Shown here: piece after piece, positions 13,701-25,700 of the stretch
Position numbering within the stretch: the first letter of the stretch is position 1
Layout: each line of letters begins with the position of its first letter
Assembly: GCA_032209605.1 (NCBI GenBank)
Contig: JASFXZ010000001.1
Span: 47,248,619 to 47,312,618 of the forward strand
Origin: Mactromeris polynyma
Lineage: Eukaryota; Mollusca; Bivalvia; Venerida; Mactridae
Reading direction: 5' to 3'
DNA length: 64,000 nt
Made by a program: the position numbers and the translations under genes
The notes under the pieces: generated by a model
What the model saw: only the letters and a program-made list of their open reading frames with translations
Databases searched by the model: none
Told to the model about the DNA's origin: nothing

Positions 13701-16700
13701 ATGAACAATTGAATTTTGAAGAATACAATGTGTATTTAGAGGGTAATTTGTGATTGACAACAGATAACAACATTTCACCATTTAGATTTCACAAATAAAT
13801 TCTACACACTTATAGACAAAGGCAAGTATTCAAACCCAAGTAATAACAGCCTAATCAACAGACTTCAGTTAGTAAGACAACATCCCGAATTTTTTTATCA
13901 AGGATTAAAAATGTGGGGGGGGGGGTTATATAGAAGAACATTGTATCTTCAAGTTTATCCCCTCGAGATGACCATAACAGCAGCACTGATAAAATTACAC
14001 AGTGTGAGAATTGCTTTATGAGGGCATAAACATATCGACTAGCGTACCGTACTGTATTACCTAGTCCAGCCACGTTACGAACGACGCGTGTAAAAGTCGG
14101 AGTACAGAGACACGTATGCGGGGCTATGTATTACCTTACTGTCACCTACATGGCGGTAGGCCCTGTCTAAAATAGCTGTCATTATCTCACATTTTTTAAT
14201 CATTGTTGGTTTCTTTGTTTGTTATTTTTTGTCCTTTATCTAGCAGCAGAAGAATTCAAGGGCAATTTTCCAAATTTTATCAGTTTTTTTCAAAATTCAA
14301 GTACTTTTCAAGACCTGTGCAAACCTTAAAGAAAGCGAATCCTAAATCAGATGCTGTAAGTAATACTCAACCTATCAAAAATATATTTTTCAGCCAATCA
14401 CAAAATATTTCCTTTTAAAGTAGACTAATCAGAACAAACTTCTTAGCAAAACAATCAAAAGAAGCACACATTATGTATGAACCCATTATCATCATGGATG
14501 TCAGGTAGATAGATAGAAGGAATATGATTGTTTAGGTTTTTTAAATGTTAAATACATACATGGGATCCAAGCCAGTGTTTAGAAATTAGTTATACAAAAA
14601 ATACATGTATACTATGCCAAACAGTTCAACAGATAATTGATTAACAAGCAAATGCAAGTCAGATAAATAGAAATATCAATGTTTATTAGGAAAAAACAAA
14701 CAAAGCGATACCTTTATCAGCATTATTATTGTTGCTACGGTAACTGCAGTGAAAAAAGCTGAGACAACCATCATGAGTACCCCAGCAGCTGTGTGATTCC
14801 CTATAGTTCTAAACGTAGTGATCCAACCGCTGTGTAAGAATATCAAGGCATGACGGGTAAATTGAAGTGAAAAGTTTAACAGTATTAAGTAAAGCTGAAG
14901 TAGGAATGCAAAAAAAACTACTTATTAGTAAAGCAAGGTTAGGAATGATTTGGCAGCCAATCTTGACAAAGTGTATGCCATTATGACAAAAATCTGAAAC
15001 TGAAGAAAAACATTGGATTAGCAACCTACCAGTGGTGATAAAATATTGTCCACTAATTATATCCACCTTGCCTTACATACGGAGAAGGAAACAAATCAAG
15101 TCTTAGAAATATGCAAACGGAGATAAGAGGGAACCAACCTTAGGCAGCAAGTCAACAAAATCTCTAACTAAACAAATGCAACTTACACCATGACAATACC
15201 ATATTTAAGATTGATACATGATTCAATAAATAGGCAACATAACATTGGGTGTGGATATAGTCACAACTCTGCTTTCCAGAAAGTCAACAATACAATGGAA
15301 GAAAAATCCCAGCACTTAAGTCTAAACGATGGCCCAAAACTAACAAAAAAGGAGCAAGATAAAATTCACAAACCAACCCATGAAATGACAATGAGGAGGG
15401 GTAACATTCTCTCTTGAATACGAAACACAGACACAATGATGTAGAACTATTAGGGTAACACATAGCAACATAGAGCCAAAACCAGAGGGTTACCAAACAC
15501 AAACATGGAAAAAGGGACATTTGTACCAGTATCATTGTGTGTGTATCATATTGCGTACTGCACTTAAGTTCTATCAATACAGGTAAATTAAACAACTCAA
15601 CATTTGTACATATTCTAACAATATGAGGGTAATTAAAAAATTTTGCTGAAAACCTTAACTTTTTGTAAGCGAAGAAAACTGGCTACGTATGTATTTACAC
15701 CAAATATCTTCATTTGTCATGCCGGAAGTCTTATGTACTAGATTATATTGAATTAATTCCATTGGTATGAAATAAATCTGTCTATATACTATAATGAATA
15801 ATCCTGTGAAGTTTGATAAAGTTTTACAGCTACATGTAGTGGCACAAGGGGAAAGAATCACAGATACAAATACCACATAATGATTATAAGCCAAGATACA
15901 TGTGTGCGGACAGGATAGAGGCAGTTGAGTTAAGCATTAAGCATGCAAAGCAGAGCTCTAGTGGAAGAATAATACAATTTTACTTCCTACCTTAATTAAC
16001 ATCACCATATTTACAACAGCACATACTGATAAAAACAGGGCAACAACAAGCATAACAATCCCTGCAGCTAAATTAGGCCCAACTGTTTTTAATGAATTTA
16101 TCCATCCACTGTGAAAATAAAAACGGTTGCCATGAAGCAAATAAAGTAATAAATGCCTATACATACAACAGCTTTAAGCGAGTCAATGTTACCTATACAG
16201 CTGTTCTGGTTATAAATTTAGATAAAATGGTTGGAGGTTATAGAGACCAAACAACCTGACCAATGTTATATCAACTTACAAAAAATCTGAATTTGCCATA
16301 TAATAAATATGTTAAATAGCATGACTAGATATAGCCTATTATTCAAGTTATCAGGCACGAGAATGCAAAATTTCAAAATCAGCTGAAAATTCAGCAAGGG
16401 CTCCTGGAGGCCACTGAAGTTCCTGGCTTTTAACCATCTAAGATGGCTTATATTGTCTCAAAAACAGCCCCTGCAAGCATCAAATCTGCAGATTTCCATG
16501 AATCCTTGGAAAATTCTCATGCCTGAGTGATTGGTAAAGACTTCTTTGATTAATGTCACGTTTTGCAGTTTTGTATTAGGTAACATTGCCACATTTCAAG
16601 AAAGCGTAGTGTATCACTTTTCCCTACTTAGAGGACATCAATTTTCCTTTCTATTGTACAACTTGATGTTCCTTCATACAGAATGTCATCCATGTAACAT

Positions 16701-19700
16701 TTATAAATTTATCTGAATAAACATTGTAAATTGAACAAGACAAAAGAAAACTGATGTCCCAATCCAAACATGATGCAAAATAATGGGAAAATCTATCATG
16801 CAAAAACATGTATGAATAAATTCAAACATAACTCATACAAACAATACCACTCATGCAGGCTCATGCATAATTTCAAACCATTAAACTGACACTATGGTAA
16901 ACATATTTATTTTGAAAGTAAATTAGTTCATTTATTTGTGATTAATGATTTCTAGGTATGCATACAGTTGCATGTATCCTTGTTATTCTCAGGAGAATGT
17001 GTACTTTGTATGTGTCATGCCCTCTTTATTTGTTTCCTTTTATATGAAATACTTATTTATTTCGAAAGTTAGAGAAACAAATACTAGATGTGAGTTGAAT
17101 ACATACAGGAATCACATCTATTGTAAGTTTGTAACATACAGTCAGTTCAATGCTTTGAGACAGAAACCAACAAATTTGGAAACAAAACTGCCACTGTGAG
17201 CTAATAAGGTGATCTAAAAGTACAGGTGCCCTAAAATTCTGCCAAAATGATCCTAAAATAAATTGTACAATAATTAAAGTATGACAACCAACAACATACA
17301 GGCATTGGTTCTGCTTTATCTTGAGTAGATCTGTTAAGGCCAGGATTAAAAGCTGTTAGGTTTGCCTTATCCCTGCCCTGGGATTTTTTTATTTTTAACC
17401 AAGAAAAATTAAGTCAAACAATAATATTGAAACAGAACATTGCCTGTCTGCCTACGTACCTTACTACCAAATATAAAGTGGGGTCAGGGAACAGCAAATA
17501 AATTGACTTTGCTTTCAGACTTTCAAGCCAAGGAAAGATTTATCTAAAAAAGCCGATTAAAGCAGAAACCATTGCCTATTTGACATAATGACCACAGGAA
17601 TATACAAATCCAAGGTAGGAAACCATTCACACTATACAGGTTACCTTAACTAAAAGTGCAAAGCACAGTACGGCCATTATGCCAAAAAATAAGCCGACAA
17701 ATATCATGATTAAACCGACGGCAATGTTGTCTCCGATTACTGTTAGTCCTCCGATAATTCCGCTGAAAGATGTACAGTCATAGCAGTTATAATACAAACA
17801 TATATATGTATAGTACATATAATGCCTACTGTCATCCAAATATAAACATAAAGATTCAGACATCAAAGCAGGCTCAAGGTACATGGCTTATTAGTGCTGA
17901 AACTAATCAAATACATGTATAACACAAATATGTAAAATATGAAGTCCGTCATACATCCTGCATGTTTGCACTGTGGTTTGGTTGTTTCAGAACATAGATA
18001 AGGCCATAACAGCAAATATCTTTTTATTTAAAAAGATGAACGACATTGTAGATTGAATGATGTCTAAAGAATCGCCCTATTTCAGAATTCTGAAAACGCG
18101 AGAGGGGTAAGCTACGGGAAAGTGAATAATCTTTTTCGAAACACCCCATTTGGTACCTCTCCGCTTAAAGTATGAAAAGAGAGAGAATAAGTTGCTACTA
18201 ATCGTCTGATTTGTTGCATATTTAAACAACGCACTTCATATACAACATTTGATTGGTCTAAAATGTAGGTCAAAATCAATATAATACAGCTACTGCGAAA
18301 AACAATCCTACGACTGCCTCATCAAAAATCATGTTACACGACATTGCAAGCCGAGTCTATTAGTAATGCCGCTTAAAATTCTGTTTCAGCAAAACAGCAT
18401 GAAATTCTATCAAAGCTAATATTGATCAATATATGAAGGTCTATTCCAATCAGCCAGACAATGACAGTAATGATGAACAGAAAACTCTCAGACAAATCAA
18501 TATTAACACAAATCATGTAACAGATCAGACGAATTTGGCTAGACAACAAACAAAACAATTGCAGGAAAATTCCACTGAAGAGTACAGTAATATACAACAC
18601 TACCACTTAAGGCTATTTCCTGTAATTGTTTTACATTCTTACAGCTTAATTTCAATATTCAGTTTCTGTTTTGGCAAATAATTTTACAATTATTTCATGC
18701 TTGATACAATTATTTCCAAATGCAAATACCAATCAGGCAAATATTACTGCACGTTTAATACAATGTTGAGGCTCGGTTACCACGGTTACCATTACCAATC
18801 AGATTCTTCTTGAAAATGGTCTTAAGGCATGGGACAATTATTATGACAAGTTTTGCAAATAATGGTAAAACAGAATAGTTTCCGCCTGGTGAATTCATAA
18901 TTATATTGATTTCTAAATTACAAACAAACTAGAAATGTGTCCATAGGACACAGATGCCCCCACTTGCAGCCTTTGTCACAAAAGCAAATGCTATTATTCT
19001 GCACATAGTTTGTGAATGGGTATCCAAATTACCAAGTGAACAACTGTACTGATTATGGTGATAAGTCAAGGACCCTAACTTTGCACTTACTGGGCGTAAC
19101 CATACATGAAACCCCAGGTGCACAACTATACAGGTTGGTGAACATTCATGTAAAGTCTTATGACTCTGACTCAAATTCTTTTGGATATGCGCGACACAAG
19201 ATTGCATTCTCTGTAGGCTATATTTTAACTAAGTCAAGGGCCATAACTTTACACTTACAAGGCACAGCCAAACATGAAACCCCAGGTCACGAGGTGCACA
19301 ACTTCACAATCTGGTGAACATTCATGTAAAGTTTAATGACTCTGGCTCATACACTTTTGGGGATATGAGTGACACAAGATTTTGTGACGGACGGAAGGAC
19401 GGACGGACAAGGGCAAATCTATATGCCCCCCTTTTCAGAGTGGGGGCATAAAAACAACGACCGTTACTATATTAAGATGCCAAACCATTTCCAAGAAAGG
19501 ATTCTAAAAACCAATAGTTTTATACAATAACAAACAATGATATCAAGGCATTATTACGCAGGACAGCATATGTAACAACACAAATATAACTCTGAAATAA
19601 AGACATTAATACACATGATACACATACTCATAGACTGCTATCAATACAATAACATTGAATGCTGCAATGTAACAGAATTACAATTATTGACATCAATAAA

Positions 19701-22700
19701 ATTATTCATGTAGTAAACAGTAACATGAAACAGTGTATAATATTTACAATGCAAACAATTTCCCATAGTTAATCAAATATAACTTGTAGACAAATGCAAT
19801 GACTTATGGAGTCATACATGACATTTATTACATTTTTAGGAATTATTGTGTCACGCATATATGGCTGATATGAGAGATAAATATTACTTTGAACAATGTT
19901 GAAGTAATGAACATGAATCAGTTTCCTCAGACTTCAACCAGAACTAATCTCATCTATTAGAAGCCGCTTGCAAATAAATGAAAAGTAAATGAACACAGAC
20001 ATTAATATTCTCAGTGAAATCTTGACAAGGAGCACTCACAATATGACTGAATCTATCTCATGATTCCTCGTTTCAGCTCGGTAGTTTTGTCCCAAATCAT
20101 AGAGCTACAAGGACACGCACAACCAGACCGAGCAACTTTCATGTTAATAACGATAAACTTGCATTCATTAATAGTTAGAATGTGCAGAGAATAGTCAGAG
20201 GTGCAATATGAGTTTTGTTTGGTGGCTTGTGGATTTAAGTAGTCCACTTAGAAGGTTAAATTAACAGTAAGAGGCATTTCCTGGTAATCAGTGGCATATG
20301 TCTATCCTTGAAATAACAAGCCTCTCTGAATCATTAAAACAACAAATTAATTTTAATATCCATTAAGTGACCAAAAATTCTTCTAAAACTTTTTAATAAT
20401 CAAATGTAGAATTATTTGTAATCACTTCAAAGAAATACTTACACTGAAAAGTCTGTAATTCCGAGACACATCAGAACGCACACACAAAATTGAAAGAAAA
20501 ATATGAAGAAAAACACGAAAAAGTTGAATGAGCTATCACTCCTGAAATGAAAAACAAGAAATATCCCATTATAGTGGATGCATAACAAACTCTCACAAAC
20601 CCAGATGTTGCTACCTGTATTCCAGTTATACAGAAATGATTTCATCAAATATTAATGTAAAACTATTTCTGAATAATGATCATGCACAGACAATCTGACA
20701 TCAATGTAAATTGTAAGTATGAACAAGCTGAGGGATAAAAGCGAAACAAGTCTACCTGTGTCTCTATTTACATGTAGATATATTAGTAACTCTTTAGTTT
20801 CACCAATGGTGTACTGGAATGTATATCTCTCAAACTAAATGCATTTCTAGCTAGTACAGTACCGTCTTATAACATGTGAACAATTCAATTATCTGTCAAA
20901 TGTCTCGCTACATCGAAAGAAATGTGTATCATTTCCCATTAAACTTACCAGATTTTTTTTGGCAAGGGTAATTGTAAATGTAAAAAGCGGTAGAAAATAA
21001 AGTCATGTTTGAGAAACACGAAAAATCGGTCAATGGCACTACCAGGAATCGAACCCATAGAAGACATATTATATTAGTAGAGGAATGGTACCCAGAAACT
21101 GCCCCAAAAAAGCCAAACAAATAACCTGTCCTATACAACAATTTTGCCCACTCATCACTGAGGGGACTGCCAGATGTAGAGGTTTTTATATAAATGTTCC
21201 AATATTCACATTTTTTATGAGAAATTATTACACAAGCTGACCTGAAACAGACCTTGAAAATGAATACAATGAAGAGTGATAAAGCCTGTATATGACTTAC
21301 CTGAACGCCTTGTACACTGGTCTGTACCAACAGATAAATGAACAAGGGGTGAAGAGTATCAACCATAAGATGGACAATCCAAATGTAGCACCACCATCAG
21401 AATCCACTATAAAATATGCTAAGCTGCCCAAAAAGTTCAGAAACAATGTGAAACTATAAACTGAAAAAGAGAGAAGATATACAGATTGCAAACTTCACAC
21501 AATGGAGTGTAAAGACCGTATAATAAAAACAGGACTACAGATGGCTATTGTTAAGAGATTGTTGCTCTAGAGAGGTTAAAATTCCTAATACAGGAAAAAT
21601 TGATCTTGTCTTTGAAGAGAGGTTGCTGCTAAAGATGTTGTTGTAGAGAGGTTGTTGTAGAGAGGTTGTTAACAAGATGTTGTTGTAGAGAGGTTGTTAA
21701 CAAGATGTTGTTGTAGAGAGGTTATTGCTCTAAAGAGGTTGTTGCATAAGTGAGGTTGCACTGACATACTATTAGGACACAGTAACTCTTTCTGCTTCTA
21801 GGAATTTTAAAATATTTTTTTACTGAAAATTTTAATATGATCATAGATATGCTCATTTAACTTAACTCCAAACCAGATTAATTTACTACGATAGTGAACT
21901 CTTTAGAACTTGAAAACTTTAATTGCTAAACAAATCTGAAATGAAATTTTTTAGGCCAATTACTCAATGAAACATGCTGATATTAATTCACATTCAAACT
22001 ACAACAGCAGATATAAAAAGGCATTGCCTCAATGTCAAACATGTCTCCATACATTTCAAGGCCTGTCACTGAACAAACAACTGCTATTGTACTACAAGTT
22101 GATAAATGTTAAACTGTACTTACACATCCATATATAGTAGATAATTTTGACAGTTCTTTGGAATTCAAGAGGAATATCTACAGAAAAGTCTTGATAAAAA
22201 CACGGGCCAACAGGAAACCACTGTGGTAAAGGCGGCCAGTTATTCTGTCTATCTGCAATTGTAAAACATGATGGCATAAACTCCCCGAATTAAAACACTT
22301 GCACAAACCATTTTCAAATAAATACAATTGGCTCTAACGAAGTTTACAAATGAAGTTTAGATATGTACTTCTTAACATAATTTGATATCACATCGGACAC
22401 AAAACACCCCGATACAGGCAAGTAGATCGGTGGATAACATTAATGAATTTTTTTTACAGAATAACAAGCTACTACATGAAAGCCTATTTCTTCATATATA
22501 TTTTAACAATGCAAGGCATAGTACTGGAGGGGTTGAGGGCCTGCCTACCACATGTACATGTCGTATGTTTGAATCTCCCCTTGGACAAGGATGAACCGCA
22601 AATACCCATATTAGGAGACAGTACTGGTTAAGGGCACAGGAAACAGCCATCGAGAGCAGTTAATATAAATAATAATCACTTGTTTCATAATTGATATAAA

Positions 22701-25700
22701 AATGAATAAATAACTTGAAATTATTAAACTGTTACTGTGTGAAGTATTTGAACAGAGTAAAACTTCTGAAATCAAAATCAACTCAAGCCTAGCATAACCT
22801 CTAATCTTGAAAACATAAAACCAAAATTTCTTGATGTGCAAACAAAATATCAATTGAATAGAGTTACACTTGAATTTAATTCCATTATCATCAAAATCAT
22901 ATAACATACAAATAACCAAGAATAAAGCATGACATACCTTGGAATTGCATGTTCTTCATCTCTTGCTCTTTTCTGGCTAATTCCTCAGCTTTTTTCTCCA
23001 GCTCCTGTAATCATATACCATGTACAAAACATAACTACCTTTGCTTCCTAAGACTTTGATAACTTGAAATTGTCAATAATGTTATACTACAATCATCAGT
23101 ATGGGTGTCTAGTTATGTATACAACAGGCATGAGAATGCAAAAATCAAAATCAGCTGAAAATATGGCAAGGGGTCCAGGGGGCTGAAGCTCCTGGCTTAA
23201 ATTGTCTCAAAACGGCCCTTGTAAGCATCAAATCCGTGGAAAATTCTCATGCCTGATACAAATAACACAGCTTAATGGATGTAAAAAATGTATGAACATT
23301 GATCTGTAAAACATTCAAGACATTCAATTAAGTTAACATTTCATATTTATCCAGTTAGTGGTATGATGTCATGCCGCTAATCATGATCCGGACAGGTAAA
23401 AATTATGCTCAACAGGGCAGAGCCGATAAAGTAATTGGTATAGTGAAGAATGACACTCTAATTACAAGCAAATTTTACACATCCAGGAAGAAGTCTATGA
23501 GAGTGATTAATATAAAGTATTTTGTTTCACAACAGATGTAAAATAAATAAATTTCAATAAACAAAACTCACCTGTTGTCTTCTTTCAAGTTCTGAAGTGT
23601 CAATCCGCTGGGCGGGGGTTGCTGTGTAGGGTGGAGGTTCACTGGACGGCTGCATGATGGCAGGGGATGACTTTGGGGGTGGTATAGTTTGACCAGTGGT
23701 CTGAAAACAAGATCAAAACAATCAATTAATGAGAAATATTGAAGACAAAATATATACTTACTGTGGAATTTGGACGATATAAATTACAGGTACTGGTTAA
23801 TATCTCTGTTTCAATTCTTGGTTAGCCCTAAGAGAAAATCTTCCTTTAATTAACGAGGTAACAATAAATGAATCCACACAACATGAACAAGCTATAACAC
23901 ATCTATCTACGATGTATATTTATAAATAGTTTAATACCAGCATTTGCAAAAAATACTTTGTTAATTATTTTTATATTATTATATAAACCATTCATAGTTC
24001 ATACATCATGATTACACAAGAGACAGACAATAATTGTGAACCTGAAAATATGTGACATTTGTAGGTTATATAATGGAGATAAATACAAGTGTTCAAGAAA
24101 TACAATAATGAAGGGAAAAATGTGCTGATCAATAAATGTTGAAACGGATGACCATAATGGTTAAGGGTAAACAGAATTCGATTCATTTTTGGTTGAATGA
24201 AATTATGAATATATAGTGGAATCCCGTTGGCTGGAACTCGGTTGAGTCGAACACCCTTGTTGACTCGAACTCATTATGAAGACCCAATCGAATTCTCGAA
24301 CCAATTATATGGTCCCTTGATCATAAAATGCACTATTATTCGCACTTATCGGTCGAACAATATGCATTTTCTCACCTCATTATCGGATATGCTGGCAAAT
24401 GAGCTCAATTGTGACACGGCGCATGTTTTTCACACATCTGTGAAAATTGCACGCAACCAACAAACTGCATTGATAAAATTGTTTGCATCTGTTTGAAGAT
24501 TGATTAATGCAATAATTGACAATTAAAGTGTCATATGTATGTATAATTTAATTTTCTATGCCATGTAGCTTGATACTACAGGACCCAGAGAAGGTATAGC
24601 TGCTATTGATTCTGTATGGCTGTACGATTAAATTTATTCGTGTGTTTTCTGTTTATGTTTTTATTATCATTCATTATGATTATTCATACTTAACTATGGA
24701 ATTAAACACTCTTTGACAAGACATAACCACCATAGTTTGCACACATGCTAATTATTTCACAACCTCTGTTAACTAGAACAACCCTTTACTCGAACAAATT
24801 TTGTCAGTCCCGACGAGTTCGAGCCAACGGGATTCCACTGTATAAACTAAATAAAATAAACTTGGATAATTTTTTTGGTATTCATACTGGTCACTATGTA
24901 ACATTGTTACATGTAAACTTTATGGAGTGCAATGTAAACCATTAACAGTAGCACAAAGTATTTCATATGCATTATGAATAAGTGGAGGTCAGATATAATA
25001 CAAAGGTATTGGTTGGTATGATTGTGATTGATCACCCTATACCTCGCTAAGAAGTCCTTTTGCTTCTTCCTGTTAGCATGAAATATGTAAGTAAGAGTTA
25101 TTAAATGAACCATGTAACTACTAAACAGAAATATTAATTTCTTTTTTTAAAGTAATTAGAATATAAATAATTCATACCTATCATTACGGATAACATTGAA
25201 CAAAACAATGAAACAATATCCTCATTGACTGTGGTAACAATATCCTCATTGACTGTGGTAACAATATCCTCATTGACTGTGGTATTGTACAAATAGTTAT
25301 AAGTGAATATGTCATGAAGATGGTGAGATGACGAATGACAGCATGAAACAATTTTATACATCTAAACAAGCAAACCAATTGTTTATGGAAGCTAAACAAG
25401 CTCAGAAACAGCTTTAAGAATGAATTAATACCAGTAGTTGAGGCACACATAAACATGGTTAACAATGGTATGTCAAAACTCAAATCAAACTACTATATTC
25501 AACTATAAACATAAACTTACTCCTGCAGCTGGTTTAGTCTGGTTGCCGTCAGCAAATGGATTATAATCGTCGAGCCCGGCTTGCCTATTACCCCTTGCTG
25601 CCTGTTGTACTGAAGGATCCTGCAAGACATATCAAATGTAACTTCAGAATATCAACAAATGAAATCAAATCAAAGTAGAATAAATGAAAGAATCATTTTT

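Noticed and set aside
20929..21366. 145-codon minus-strand frame
   Set aside because: It is an out-of-frame reading of SCAMP exon 21460-21301 running into the intron.
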